Assembly: GCA_026129095.1 (NCBI GenBank)
Contig: JAHCIT010000009.1
Coordinates: forward strand, 96,915 to 160,914
Length of the DNA: 64,000 nt
Direction of reading: 5' to 3'
Source: Deltaproteobacteria bacterium
Lineage (GTDB): Bacteria > JAGRBM01 > JAHCIT01
Shown: in pieces, positions 25,384-34,562 of the stretch
Position numbering within the stretch: position 1 is the stretch's first letter
Layout of the letters: every line of letters starts with the position of its first letter
Program-made: the position numbers and the translations under genes
Notes under the pieces: generated by a model
What the model saw: the letters and a program-made list of their open reading frames with translations, nothing else
What the model was told of the DNA's origin: nothing
Database searches by the model: none

Positions 25384-26553
25384 ATGGCCGGATTTCTGAA
25401 CGAAGAGCACGAATCACTCCGGGACAGCGTACGCAAGTTCGTCGAGAAGGAGATCGTCCCGATCGCCGACGAACTGGACAACCGGGCAGCCGAGATCCCG
25501 ATGGAGGTCATCCGGAAGATGGCCGAACAGGGCTACTTCGGCCTGATCCTGCCCGACAGCTACGGCGGTGCCGGGATGGACCACCTGTCAATGGCCATCG
25601 TGACCGAGGAACTGTCACGCGGCTGGCTGTCGGTGGGTTCGGTAATGACCCGCAATGTGATCGCCGGAACCCTGATCCTGAACGGCGGCACCGAGGAACA
25701 GAAAAAGCGCTGGCTCCCGGGGCTTGCCGACGGATCGCTGCTCAGCGCGGCGGCGTTCACCGAGCCCAATCACGGTTCCGACACGGCGAGCTTCGAGCTC
25801 AAGGCCGAAAAGAAGGGCGATCACTACGTCCTGAACGGCCCCAAGACCTGGTGCACCTTCGCCAACCGGGCGAATGTCATGACCATCCTCGCCCGGACGA
25901 ATCCGGACAAGTCGCTCCGGCACAAGGGACTGTCGATGCTCGTGCTCGAAAAGAAGCCGGGCGATGATTTCATGCCGCCCAAGCTCACCGGATCGTACAT
26001 CCCGGCCATCGGCTACCACGGCCTCAAGTCCTGGTCGCTGAACTTCGAGGATCTGGAGCTTCCGGTCACGAACCTCATAGGCGGCGAGGAAGGCAAGGGC
26101 TTCTACCAGCTCATGACGACCTACGAGTCGGCCCGCATCCAGACGGCGGCCCGCGGCCTTGGCGTCGCGCAGGCGGCCTATGACCACGCCCTGCAGTACG
26201 CCAGGGAACGCAAGCAGTTCGGAAAATACCTAGCCGAGCACCAGCTCATCCGGCACAAGCTGGCCCACATGGCCACTGATATCGAGGCCCTGCGCCAGCT
26301 CCTCTATTACGCCTGCGCCATGAAGGACCAGGGCAAGCGCTGCGACCTCGAAGCCGGCATGGCGAAGGTCAAGGCCGGGGAAGTGGCCGAGCACGTGACG
26401 AGCGAGGCGATGCAGATTCACGGCGGGTATGGCTACTCGAAGGAGTACCGGGCCCAGCGGTTCTGGCGCGACGGCCGGATCATCAAGATTTTCGAGGGCA
26501 CATCGGAAATCCAGGCAGAAGTGATCGCCAAGCGGATCATCGACGGGAAATAG
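25384..26553 (+). CDS. Acyl-CoA dehydrogenase
   Basis: 389 residues, standard size. Family signatures are present: AAFTEPNHGSDTASFELKAEK for the flavin and substrate region, NGPKTWCTFANRA, and a C-terminal QIHGGYGYSKEYRAQRFWRDGRI. The catalytic base is the glutamate in IFEGTSEIQ (E371). The enzyme introduces a 2,3-double bond into an acyl-CoA, passing electrons to ETF. Chain-length preference cannot be read. If the cluster serves the ethylmalonyl-CoA pathway it could be a methylsuccinyl-CoA dehydrogenase, but it is shorter than the known Msd proteins (about 550 residues), so a general role is more likely. The preceding 150-base gap shows no terminator with a T-run. Confidence 0.92.
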   Translation: MAGFLNEEHESLRDSVRKFVEKEIVPIADELDNRAAEIPMEVIRKMAEQGYFGLILPDSYGGAGMDHLSMAIVTEELSRGWLSVGSVMTRNVIAGTLILNGGTEEQKKRWLPGLADGSLLSAAAFTEPNHGSDTASFELKAEKKGDHYVLNGPKTWCTFANRANVMTILARTNPDKSLRHKGLSMLVLEKKPGDDFMPPKLTGSYIPAIGYHGLKSWSLNFEDLELPVTNLIGGEEGKGFYQLMTTYESARIQTAARGLGVAQAAYDHALQYARERKQFGKYLAEHQLIRHKLAHMATDIEALRQLLYYACAMKDQGKRCDLEAGMAKVKAGEVAEHVTSEAMQIHGGYGYSKEYRAQRFWRDGRIIKIFEGTSEIQAEVIAKRIIDGK

Positions 26554-26610
26554 GTACCGTCCCCCCGCGGGACGGTTCATTCACATTACGAGAGAAGGAA
26601 ACAGGGAAAC

Positions 26611-27537
26611 ATGTCTTACCATCTGGACAAGATCAGCGAGAAGAAGGTCCGCCGCTCCGAGCAGACCACGCCGGGCCACTCCGAGAAACTCTGCGCGAAG
26701 GCCGCCTCCGGCAATGCCGACATGGTGATGCTGGACCTTGAGGACGCCTGCGCCGTCTCGCAGAAGGTTGATGCCCGCAAGGTGGTCGGAAAGGCGCTGG
26801 CCGAGAACGACTGGGGCCAGAAGATCCGGGGCTTCCGTGCCAACAACATCCGCACCATCTGGTGCCTTGACGACATCATCGAGGTGCTCACCATCGCCCG
26901 CGATGCCGTGGACGTGATCGTGATTCCCAAGGTGTACGGCCCCGAGGAGATCCACTACTACGACTTCCTGTTCAACCAGCTCGAATACAAGCTCAACATG
27001 AAGAAGCAGGTGAAGTTCGAGGTGCTGATCGAAAGCGCGGCGGCGGCCCTCAAGGCCTATGACATCGCCAAGGCATCGCCCCGCATGGACGCCCTCATCT
27101 TCGGTATCGCCGACTACGCCGGCGACGTGAATGCCCGCGTCATGAAGGGCGACGAGCAGTTCCAGGTATTCCACTGGGCCAAGAGCCAGGTGGTGACCGC
27201 CGCCCGCGCCGCGCTGATCGATTCAATCGACAACGTGACACTGGACTACAAGGATCTGGACCAGGTCCGCAAGGATGCCATCAACGCCCGCAACATGGGG
27301 TTTGACGGCAAGTGGTGCATCCACCCGACACACGTCGAGGTGGTGAACGAGGTGTTCACTCCCTCCGACGAGGAGATCAAGCGGGCCACCGAGATCATCG
27401 GTGCCTACGACAAGGCCGACAAGGAACAGGGCCTCGGCGCGATCACCTTCGGGACCGAGATGGTGGATGCGGCCACCCTGCGCGTGGAACGCTGGAAGCT
27501 TTCCATCGCCAAGCGCGTCGGCAAGATCAGGGCCTGA
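26611..27537 (+). CDS. HpcH/HpaI-CitE family lyase (malyl-CoA or beta-methylmalyl-CoA lyase-like)
   Basis: 308 residues. VMLDLEDACA carries the metal-binding acidic residues, VIVIPKVYGPEEI the barrel strand lysine, and ALIFGIADYAGDVNA and GFDGKWCIHPTHVEVVNEVF the C-terminal motifs of the CitE/Mcl family. These enzymes cleave or form carbon-carbon bonds in malyl-CoA, beta-methylmalyl-CoA, citramalyl-CoA or citryl-CoA. Standing apart from any citrate lyase genes and in a window with ethylmalonyl-CoA mutase, malyl-CoA/beta-methylmalyl-CoA lyase is the more attractive role, but the family is hard to split by eye. GAAGGAAACAGGG gives a good ribosome site. Its 3' end overlaps the convergent YfhO-like gene by 11 bases. 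Confidence 0.8.
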   Translation: MSYHLDKISEKKVRRSEQTTPGHSEKLCAKAASGNADMVMLDLEDACAVSQKVDARKVVGKALAENDWGQKIRGFRANNIRTIWCLDDIIEVLTIARDAVDVIVIPKVYGPEEIHYYDFLFNQLEYKLNMKKQVKFEVLIESAAAALKAYDIAKASPRMDALIFGIADYAGDVNARVMKGDEQFQVFHWAKSQVVTAARAALIDSIDNVTLDYKDLDQVRKDAINARNMGFDGKWCIHPTHVEVVNEVFTPSDEEIKRATEIIGAYDKADKEQGLGAITFGTEMVDAATLRVERWKLSIAKRVGKIRA

Positions 27538-29908
27538 TCCGGTAAAGCGCAAAAACCGCCAAGGCGAGCCAGGCTGCCAGGCTGATGGCGAGCCCTGCCG
27601 TCACTGATGCCGGTTCGAAGCTGAACTCCACCCGGCTTTCGCCGGCCGGAACCCACGCCCCGAGCTGGTAGCCGTTCACCGCCAGCACGGGCTGGCGGAC
27701 GTTGTTTACGTAGGCAACCCACCCCGGATAGTAGTTCTGGCGCAGGACCACCGGCCCCGGTTCCGGCCGTCTTGTGGAAACGACCTTCAGTTCCGGCCTC
27801 CAGGCGAGAATGGTCACCTCGCCGCCTACGGTATCACCCGACACGGCGGGCGGCGGTGCCGGACTGGAGCCGGTGAAACGTCCGATGTATCCGGTGAGTT
27901 CCGGATTCCATTCCGGAGCCGAAACCGCGGCAACAAGGGATGCGGGATCGCCCGGGGTCTGCCATTGTCTCAACGCACGCGCGGCCGGGAGCGTGTTCTC
28001 CAGATAGCACGCACGCGCCGGGAACCGGCTGAACGGCGCCGAGCATACCCATTCTTCGCCCTCCCCGGCCGCAACCGACCGGTCTACAGGCACGATGACC
28101 GCCCGCAGGTTCTCGATCCGGTGACGCCTGCCGGGCGAGATGGTCCGGTTGGCCCGTTCGTGATCGGCCAGCCATGACGAATTGATACCGTCCACAACGC
28201 TGAACGGCGCCAGCATGACTATGTTTCCGCGCAGGGTGTCCCAGCGGTACCGGGTCTCGGCACGCACCGGGTCCGTATCCAGCGAACCCAGTGGCAGATT
28301 GATATAGAGGAGAGGCGGCTCGACGGAAGGATCGGGGAATGCTTCCTGGAGGGCCGGAAGCAGGGCCGGCGCATGGGACACCGATTCGGCGGGAGCCGAC
28401 GGCAGGCTGGATGGCGAAAGCCACAACAGTTCGGCGGACAACACGGCAAGCAGGCACCACATTCCTGCTTTCGGTGCCCAGCGAAGCATCCACAGGGAAA
28501 TCAGCGATACCGCCAGCAGCAGCGCCCCCAGCCGGAAACTGCCCATGACATGCAAGTTAAATGCAGGATTGCCGGGAACACCGGTCAGCTTCGCCAGGGA
28601 TGTGGCCCATCCACCGGAAAGTGCCCCGACTACCGCAAGAACCAGCAGCGCGCCGCTCCAGAGAGCGAAAGCCGTCCGGCCGGGCCGGATATCCGCCCCC
28701 GGTTTCAGCTGCTCCAGCGCCAGCGCGCCTGCCAGCCCCCAGGCAACAAACGCATGGAGCAGCAGCCGCTCCGGGAACCGGAACTGCCCCCATCCGGGAA
28801 GCAATTGCGCCAGCAGGCTGTAAAGGCCCCCATACGAGCCCAGTGAAAGCCAGATAGCGGTTCCCGCCAGTCCCATCAGCCAGGCGATACGCCTGTCCCG
28901 CCGGGCGGCCACCAGTATCCACGGCAGGGCAGCCAGCAATAGCAGCGAGGGGTGGGCCCGGATGAAGTAAACGACGCCCTCATTCGCCGGTGAGCGTGCG
29001 ATGGCCGAAAAATCGGCCTGTACACCAGCTGAAGATGTATCGAAAAGTCCCGGGGCCAGCCATTCCACAAACCTTACCGGGTGCAGTGACCAGGCATCGG
29101 ACAGTCCCGACAGGTTCTGTTCGTGCCGGGACGAGTTCCGGGAGTATTCGAACCCGGGGACGATAACCGCCGCAGAGAGGATCGCTCCGGCAGCCATCGC
29201 GCTGCCGCCTGCCAGAACAGCTTTTCGTTTCGGCCCCGGCGCGACCGCGCACGAAGCCAGGGTCAGCAGCCCCAGCAGGTAGACAAGCTGAATATCCCCT
29301 GTAAAAACGAGGAGCGCAGTCCAGCCCGCCAGTGACGCCGCACGGGACAGCGAAGGAGAACGGCGCAGGGCTATCAGCGATGCGAGCGCCCAGCCCAGCA
29401 GGCTGAACCCGTAGAGAAACTGAAGGGCATAGTGGAGGGACAGCGCCACGGGCGAATAGGCGATGAGCGCCGACCCGGCGGCTGCGACCCCGGGACGGCA
29501 TTCCATCGTCCGAAGAAGCCGGTAGAACCCTGCCTGGGCAAACAGGAAATGCAGGCCAGCGACAAGCCCGTAAATCCAGAACGGATTCAGGTACCCATAG
29601 AACAGATAGAACGGGAACTGGCCCGCATGGAGGATCGAGTTGACCGGATCGGCCCAGAACGGAAGGCCGCCATAAATGTGGTCCACCCACAGGGGCAGTT
29701 CGCCGTTCCGGATGCGGGAGGCCAGCAACATCCGGTACGGCACGTAGTTTTCCAGAACATCGCGGTAGTAAAACACCCGCGTGCCCAGATAGACATCCCG
29801 GAACAGGAACAGGTTCAGCAGGAGCGAAGGAACTGCCGGAATGAGCATCCTCTGCCAGATCCCGCCGCTGGGGGCGTCTTCACCGGAGCAATTCGAGCTG
29901 GCTTGCAA
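27527..29908 (-). CDS. YfhO-like polytopic membrane protein
   Basis: 793 residues. About a dozen hydrophobic segments cover the first 530 residues, followed by a soluble beta-rich C-terminal domain (TRRPEPGPVVLRQNYYPGWV, VNGYQLGAWVPAGESRVEF) and one last membrane segment. The opening FYYRDVLENYVPYRMLLASR, with WVDHIYGGLPFWADPVN, and the closing YYPGWVAYVN match the YfhO/DUF6044-type family, related to GT-C fold glycosyltransferases. Some members decorate teichoic acids or glycans, but substrate and activity here are unknown. Only 15 bases separate it from the upstream DUF3365 gene on the same strand, so the two may be co-transcribed. Confidence 0.7.
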   Translation of the reverse strand: MQASSNCSGEDAPSGGIWQRMLIPAVPSLLLNLFLFRDVYLGTRVFYYRDVLENYVPYRMLLASRIRNGELPLWVDHIYGGLPFWADPVNSILHAGQFPFYLFYGYLNPFWIYGLVAGLHFLFAQAGFYRLLRTMECRPGVAAAGSALIAYSPVALSLHYALQFLYGFSLLGWALASLIALRRSPSLSRAASLAGWTALLVFTGDIQLVYLLGLLTLASCAVAPGPKRKAVLAGGSAMAAGAILSAAVIVPGFEYSRNSSRHEQNLSGLSDAWSLHPVRFVEWLAPGLFDTSSAGVQADFSAIARSPANEGVVYFIRAHPSLLLLAALPWILVAARRDRRIAWLMGLAGTAIWLSLGSYGGLYSLLAQLLPGWGQFRFPERLLLHAFVAWGLAGALALEQLKPGADIRPGRTAFALWSGALLVLAVVGALSGGWATSLAKLTGVPGNPAFNLHVMGSFRLGALLLAVSLISLWMLRWAPKAGMWCLLAVLSAELLWLSPSSLPSAPAESVSHAPALLPALQEAFPDPSVEPPLLYINLPLGSLDTDPVRAETRYRWDTLRGNIVMLAPFSVVDGINSSWLADHERANRTISPGRRHRIENLRAVIVPVDRSVAAGEGEEWVCSAPFSRFPARACYLENTLPAARALRQWQTPGDPASLVAAVSAPEWNPELTGYIGRFTGSSPAPPPAVSGDTVGGEVTILAWRPELKVVSTRRPEPGPVVLRQNYYPGWVAYVNNVRQPVLAVNGYQLGAWVPAGESRVEFSFEPASVTAGLAISLAAWLALAVFALYRIRP

Positions 29909-29923
29909 AATGGTCGCGCCCGC

Positions 29924-30517
29924 CTATTTCCCCTTCACTTCCACCCAGAAAAATCCGCGAAAATCCCCTTCGGCAAACCCGGTCGCCCGGTCGTCGGGAT
30001 AGCGGGCCGCAATCGCCTCCCTCACCGAAACATCCACACTCGCACCATGACAGGTTAGGCAGAATCCCTGCACGCCGATCGGCTTCAGAAGCCCTGCGCC
30101 CTTCTCCAGCCGGATGGCAACGGGTTTCACCTGAGCGGCCTTCCTGCCGGCCGCCGCATCCAGATGGGGCTTCACCCAGTCCCGCGGAGCGTTCTTCGGA
30201 TTGCGGATCTTGTGGCTGGTCCGGCCGATCTCAACGCCGAACTCCAGTGCAACAGTCGAAGCCAGTTCGCCTGCCTCGCGGCTGCACACATCCACCGCCG
30301 CCGGGGCCCCGCCCTCCCCGAAGGCCGCCGTCAGGCGCGCCATGAGCCGCTGGGCAAGTGCCTGCGAGGCCTTGTCAGCCTGGGTAACCAGGGGTTTCAG
30401 ATCGTCCGGCGCATCGGTAGGAAGCCATGCTTCTCCGGCGCTCAACCGGACGGCCGCAGCGGCCAGCAGGCAGACCGACCCCGTCAGCATGAAGCGCAAC
30501 CGTATTTTCCCGGTCAT
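29924..30517 (-). CDS. DUF3365 (Tll0287-like) haem-binding periplasmic protein
   Basis: 197 residues with a signal peptide (LRFMLTGSVCLLAAAAVRLSA). The fold matches DUF3365: VCSREAGELASTVALEFGVEIGRTS and RNPKNAPRDW, followed by a single CXXCH haem site, CLTCH, in the segment VQGFCLTCHGAS. Members are c-type haem sensor or redox domains, free or attached to signalling proteins; this one is free and should be periplasmic. The related Tll0287 binds haem with a cysteine near the start of the domain. It is transcribed away from the ferritin-like gene, with a 246-base AT-rich gap between the two starts. Confidence 0.75.
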   Translation of the reverse strand: MTGKIRLRFMLTGSVCLLAAAAVRLSAGEAWLPTDAPDDLKPLVTQADKASQALAQRLMARLTAAFGEGGAPAAVDVCSREAGELASTVALEFGVEIGRTSHKIRNPKNAPRDWVKPHLDAAAGRKAAQVKPVAIRLEKGAGLLKPIGVQGFCLTCHGASVDVSVREAIAARYPDDRATGFAEGDFRGFFWVEVKGK

Positions 30518-30685
30518 AGGGAAATCCTCCTCATATCCACGAGATCGCCCTGTTTACTGCCAATCATAACCACACAGGCTGTACCAGGACTACGGCATCA
30601 TTTTAGACTGGAAAAAATATCTCCTGATTTTCCAAGTAATTTTAAATAGTTATAGATAGATTTTAGACTCAAGTATAAAATTATA

Positions 30686-30713
30686 TTGCAATACATCAAT
30701 GGTTTCATAATAT
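30686..30713 (+). promoter_or_regulatory. Possible promoter in an AT-rich island
   Basis: The gap 30518-30763 is far more AT-rich than its surroundings. TTGCAA (30686-30691) and TAATAT (30708-30713), 16 bases apart, are a moderate sigma70 match 50 bases before the ATG at 30764. Upstream, ATTTTAGACT occurs twice exactly 60 bases apart (30600 and 30660) and may be a regulator site. No gene is seen in this gap. Confidence 0.35.
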
Positions 30714-30763
30714 GGGCCCCGGCAGATCCACATTGTGCTGCCAGAAATACCACAGGGGTTATC

Positions 30764-31681
30764 ATGAAAAACACCTTCAAAGCGCTCCCGAAAGCCGAAC
30801 GTGAAAAGGTCAGAACGGTTTACATCCAGTACCTGAAGGAACGGAACGGCAAGCCGGATTTCGAGGCCCACACCTCCGCGCTGCGTGACGAGTTTTTCCG
30901 GGTTCTGGATTCCAATCCGACCCTGGTTTCCGCCAGGGGCCGGCTCAATCAGGAAGTGTTCACGCGCAACCAGCGGCGCGGAAGCCCGGAACCGGGCCTC
31001 GATCGCCGCACCCTGTGGGCCGTATGCGCGGCCAATGCAAACCTGACCGAAGACTACGGCGTCAAATACGGTTTTGAAGTGAAGCCGATGAAGGATCCCG
31101 AATACCCCTATTCCTGGGTCCAGATCGAGGAAAACTATCACACGCGGTTGCTCGCCGACTGCGTAAGGACGCTCGGCGTCCAGATGGAAATCATTCCACC
31201 CAAGCTCGGAACCCGGATGCTCCTGAACGTACTTGTGCAGCTTCCCTACTATTTCTCCAACATCCTGATTCTTTGCGCCGAGGCCATTGGGCTCGTCGTG
31301 TTCAAGGGGCTCCAGCTCAAGGCCAGAGAACTGTTCGCCGACGAACCGGAAGCCCTCAAGCGGATCGACTCCCTTTTCGACCAGATCATCATTGATGAAA
31401 TCGGTCACGTGCGCTGGGTCCACAGCCAGATGGGGCAGTTCCGCCTGAGCTTCACCAGGGCCATCATTCCCTGGATCGCCCGCGCTTTCCTCCGTGACCT
31501 TCCCGACGTGGTGGAACTGCTCGGCAAGGACTGGATCATGAGCGAGGTCAGGAAAACCGCCGAAACCGGCATTATCGTCATGGACGACGGCCGGGTGCAT
31601 CCGCTGGACGTGATGCTCGGAAACGCCAAGGGCGAATCCCGGCAGCTCCAGTCGTTAATGACACTCGCACCGGCCGCCTGA
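30764..31681 (+). CDS. Ferritin-like di-iron protein, function unknown
   Basis: 305 residues from ATG 30764, five bases after AGGGG; the frame from 30686 runs through the promoter region and is rejected. The protein is mainly helical. IEENYHTRLLADCVRTLG and IIIDEIGHVRWVHSQMG each carry an E-x-x-H-like cluster, with AEAIGLVVFKGL between them. This is the spacing of the two helix pairs that bind a di-iron centre in ferritin-like oxygenases such as AurF-type N-oxygenases and related proteins. I cannot name a substrate. It stands alone between divergent DUF3365 and a phosphodiester glycosidase gene, so context adds little. Confidence 0.55.
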   Translation: MKNTFKALPKAEREKVRTVYIQYLKERNGKPDFEAHTSALRDEFFRVLDSNPTLVSARGRLNQEVFTRNQRRGSPEPGLDRRTLWAVCAANANLTEDYGVKYGFEVKPMKDPEYPYSWVQIEENYHTRLLADCVRTLGVQMEIIPPKLGTRMLLNVLVQLPYYFSNILILCAEAIGLVVFKGLQLKARELFADEPEALKRIDSLFDQIIIDEIGHVRWVHSQMGQFRLSFTRAIIPWIARAFLRDLPDVVELLGKDWIMSEVRKTAETGIIVMDDGRVHPLDVMLGNAKGESRQLQSLMTLAPAA

Positions 31682-31758
31682 TCGCAGAAAGATAACGGAC
31701 GGAATACCCCGCGCTTTTTCTGTTCCCATCCTGCCGGGCCTGATAGAATGCTGGCCGT

Positions 31759-32592
31759 ATGCAGGCTCCCTCCCACCGGCGCCTTCGGCTTCCCGTGACG
31801 GTCCTTGCCTTCATGACGGCCGTCTCGGTGGCTCCCCCGGCGATGACCAGCGAGCGCGCCGCGCCGGACCGTCCGTGGGAAGAACTTGAGCCGGGCCTCC
31901 ACTACCGGCAGGACCGGCTGCCACCGGCTGCGGAAGGGCTGCCGATTACCCTGTACATGATCCGGGCCGATCTGGGCCGGTTTGCTGCCGCGGTGCGGGC
32001 CGCGCCCCCCTCCCGGCTGCGGGTTCCCCTGAAATCCCTCGAACAGGACGGCGACATCGCGATTATCAACGGCGGGTACTTCGAGGCCGATGGCCGCCCA
32101 TCCGGCCTCGTGCGAAGCGCCGGGCAGACCCACGCAAAGATCTGGGGCGGCGGGAGCGGCGCCCTGCTTCTGTGGGGGCCCAAGGCGTCGATCATCTTCA
32201 AACGCGATTACCCGAAGGAAAATGAGCCCCCGCATGCACTTCAGGCCGGACCCGTCATGGTGGAACCGGACGGACTGCCGGGCATCAGGTCAAGATCGGG
32301 AAAAAGAGAGCGGCGGACGTTCGTTGCCCTTCTCAATGAAAAGACTGCCGTTTTAGGGGCCTCATCCGGTCCGATTGACCTGTACGATCTCGCCGAGCAC
32401 CTGAGAACTGCTGTTGGAGTCCGGAGCGCACTTAATCTGGACGGCGGACCGTCTGCGGGTTTTTACCTGCGGCATCCGGTTAAATCAGTAGTTATAGAAC
32501 CCGATTCCGCCATCCCCAATGCCATCGTCATCACCCGGCAGGATTCGGCTGCACAATCGCAACTGTACGAGCCCGAATCGCTCCGGCCTTGA
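31759..32592 (+). CDS. Phosphodiester glycosidase family protein (NAGPA domain), exported
   Basis: 277 residues with an N-terminal signal (LPVTVLAFMTAVSVAPPAMT). The core AIINGGYFEADGRPSGLV, an internal RRTFVALLNEK and the C-terminal ALNLDGGPSAGFYL are the conserved segments of the NAGPA/DUF2233 family, named after the mammalian enzyme that uncovers mannose-6-phosphate. Bacterial members are exported and bind or hydrolyse glycan phosphodiesters, for example in sporulation or cell-wall polymers; the substrate here is unknown. The gene ends 33 bases before the possible leader peptide of leuA, on the same strand. Confidence 0.8.
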   Translation: MQAPSHRRLRLPVTVLAFMTAVSVAPPAMTSERAAPDRPWEELEPGLHYRQDRLPPAAEGLPITLYMIRADLGRFAAAVRAAPPSRLRVPLKSLEQDGDIAIINGGYFEADGRPSGLVRSAGQTHAKIWGGGSGALLLWGPKASIIFKRDYPKENEPPHALQAGPVMVEPDGLPGIRSRSGKRERRTFVALLNEKTAVLGASSGPIDLYDLAEHLRTAVGVRSALNLDGGPSAGFYLRHPVKSVVIEPDSAIPNAIVITRQDSAAQSQLYEPESLRP

Positions 32593-32625
32593 CCGTCCCC
32601 GGCACAGGCCATATCATTGCCTTTG

Positions 32626-32703
32626 ATGATGCGTTCTTCCGACATGCTGCTTGCCGGGCTTCTTGGCCTCCTCCTTAGCGGGGCCGGGAACCTGCGCGCA
32701 TGA
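32626..32703 (+). CDS. Leucine-rich leader peptide upstream of leuA
   Basis: A 25-codon frame, or 19 codons from the inner ATG at 32644, reads MLLAGLLGLLLSGAGNLRA: eight leucines in nineteen codons with a central run of three (CTC CTC CTT). It lies 150 bases before leuA and is followed by an intrinsic terminator, the arrangement of a leucine operon attenuator. Slow translation at leucine codons would be expected to change folding of the downstream RNA. No strong ribosome site is visible. A short signal-like peptide is the alternative reading. Confidence 0.6.
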   Translation: MMRSSDMLLAGLLGLLLSGAGNLRA

Positions 32704-32749
32704 AGGGCAAGATCACCAGAACCTAAAGCCCGGAACGCACCAGCAGGAA

Positions 32750-32787
32750 CCCCGGCCTCCCCCAAGGAGACCGGGGATTTTCATTTT
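32750..32787 (+). terminator. Attenuator-type intrinsic terminator before leuA
   Basis: CCCCGG (32750-32755) pairs with CCGGGG (32771-32776), with a further CTCC/GGAG stem after one mismatch and a five-base loop, then ATTTTCATTTTC. It sits between the leucine-rich leader and leuA, so premature termination would lower leuA expression. GGCCGGG at 32682-32688 could pair with the left arm, and CCGGGCTT (32654-32661) is complementary to AAGCCCGG (32726-32733), giving competing folds. Confidence 0.65.
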
Positions 32788-32852
32788 CGGGAGCCGTAAA
32801 CTATCCCCCGCCGCAGACCGGCCGGGGGCGGAAACAGAGAGACAGGAAACAC

Positions 32853-34400
32853 ATGAGCGATCCGGCATCCAAAAACCGCGTCTACATTTTCGATACCACC
32901 CTGCGGGATGGCGAGCAGTCGCCTGGCTGTTCCATGAACACCCAGGAAAAACTGCTCATGGCGCAGCAGCTCGCGAGACTGAATGTGGACATCATCGAGG
33001 CCGGGTTCGCCATCGCCAGCCAGGGAGATTTCGAGGCCGTGCGCGAAGTGGCCCGCACGGTGAAGGGTCCCCGGATCATGAGCCTGGCGAGGACCGACTT
33101 CGCCGACATTGACCGGGCGGCCGAGGCGGTCAAGCATTCCGACCGGTGTGGCATCCATACGTTCATCGCCACAAGCGACATCCATCTCAAATACAAGCTC
33201 CGCAAGACCCGCGAGGAAGTCATCACCGCCGCCGCCCGGGCGGTAGAACGCGCCCGTTCTCACGTGGAATGGGTGGAGTTTTCCGCCGAGGACTCGACGC
33301 GGTCGGACCCCGAGTTCATGTGCAAGGTACTTCAGGCTGCCGTGGAGGCCGGGGCCACCGTCCTGAACATTCCCGACACGGTCGGTTACACGATGCCCCA
33401 TGAGTATTTCGATCTCATCACCACGATCCGCAAGGAAGTCCGCGGCGTCGACAACTGCATCATCAGCGTCCACTGCCACAACGATCTCGGGCTGGCGGTG
33501 GCCAATTCGCTGGCGGCGGTACGCGCCGGCGCCAGGCAGGTGGAATGCACGGTGAATGGCATCGGCGAGCGGGCCGGGAATGCCGCAATGGAGGAGGTCG
33601 TCATGGGCCTCCGGGTCCGGCATGACATCATGCCCTATGAAACCGGCATCGTGACCGAGCAGATCTACCCCTCGTCCCGGCTGCTTTCGACCCTGACCGG
33701 AACCTACGTCCAGCCGAACAAGGCCGTAGTGGGCGCCAATGCCTTCGCCCATGAGGCCGGCATCCATCAGGATGGCGTCCTCAAGCAGAAGATCACCTAC
33801 GAGATCATGACCCCAGAGTCGGTGGGCATCCCCACCAACAAGCTGGTGCTCGGCAAGCACTCGGGCCGCCATGCCTTCCGTGACCGGCTGGAGCACCTGG
33901 GCTTCCACCTGTCGGATGAGGAGGTCCAGAAAGCCTTCACCCGGTTCAAAAACCTCGCCGACCTGAAGAAGGTCGTCTATGACGAGGACATCGAGGCGAT
34001 CGTGACCGGCGAACTGATCGGGGCTGACGACCGCATACGGCTCAGGGCCCTGAACGTCTCGTCCGGAACCGAACTCCGGCCGAATGCCACCGTCACGGTG
34101 GAGATCGAGGGTCAGGCCCAGACTGCCGCCGCCTTCGGCGACGGACCCGTGGACGCGGCGCTGAATGCCATCCGGCAGATCACCGGAACGACCGCCACGG
34201 TAAAATCATACGTCGTGCAGGCCATTACCGGCGGCACTGACGCACAGGGCGACGTGTCGGTTACGCTTGAGGGCGACGGGAAAGTGGTGCGCGGTTCGGG
34301 GACCGACCCCGATATCGTCGTCGCCAGCGCCAAGGCCTATATACAGGCGCTGAACCACCTCGCCGTCCGGAGCCAGCGCCGGATTCACGCCCAGGGATAG
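32853..34400 (+). CDS. leuA: 2-isopropylmalate synthase
   Basis: 515 residues, standard for LeuA. The catalytic TIM barrel starts [20 protein letters not shown], with [17 protein letters not shown] and [40 protein letters not shown] and [10 protein letters not shown] mark the end of the barrel. Residues about 370-515 form the LeuA dimer regulatory domain that binds leucine for feedback inhibition. The enzyme condenses acetyl-CoA with 2-oxoisovalerate, the first committed step to leucine. No other leu gene is adjacent. The upstream leader peptide and terminator suggest leucine-dependent attenuation in addition to feedback. AGGAAAC precedes the ATG. A homocitrate or citramalate synthase is less likely given the motifs. 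Confidence 0.92.
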   Translation: MSDPASKNRVYIFDTTLRDGEQSPGCSMNTQEKLLMAQQLARLNVDIIEAGFAIASQGDFEAVREVARTVKGPRIMSLARTDFADIDRAAEAVKHSDRCGIHTFIATSDIHLKYKLRKTREEVITAAARAVERARSHVEWVEFSAEDSTRSDPEFMCKVLQAAVEAGATVLNIPDTVGYTMPHEYFDLITTIRKEVRGVDNCIISVHCHNDLGLAVANSLAAVRAGARQVECTVNGIGERAGNAAMEEVVMGLRVRHDIMPYETGIVTEQIYPSSRLLSTLTGTYVQPNKAVVGANAFAHEAGIHQDGVLKQKITYEIMTPESVGIPTNKLVLGKHSGRHAFRDRLEHLGFHLSDEEVQKAFTRFKNLADLKKVVYDEDIEAIVTGELIGADDRIRLRALNVSSGTELRPNATVTVEIEGQAQTAAAFGDGPVDAALNAIRQITGTTATVKSYVVQAITGGTDAQGDVSVTLEGDGKVVRGSGTDPDIVVASAKAYIQALNHLAVRSQRRIHAQG

Positions 34401-34562
34401 AGTGGCGGGACAGCAGCCACTATCCCGAACTTCTTTCCGGATTCCGCTGTTGTATCACCGCGATACACCAGCGTTTGCCGCTATTTGCAACTCCGGAGAT
34501 TCGTTATAAATAGAAGCCGGACAGGGCGCATCGTCCTGCGCACGTCCGGGGTTCAGCAGGCA

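Noticed and set aside
34485-34510. TTGCAA and TATAAA as a promoter for the ParA gene
   Set aside because: Spacing is only 14 bases, too short for a standard sigma70 promoter. It is used only as weak support for the downstream start.
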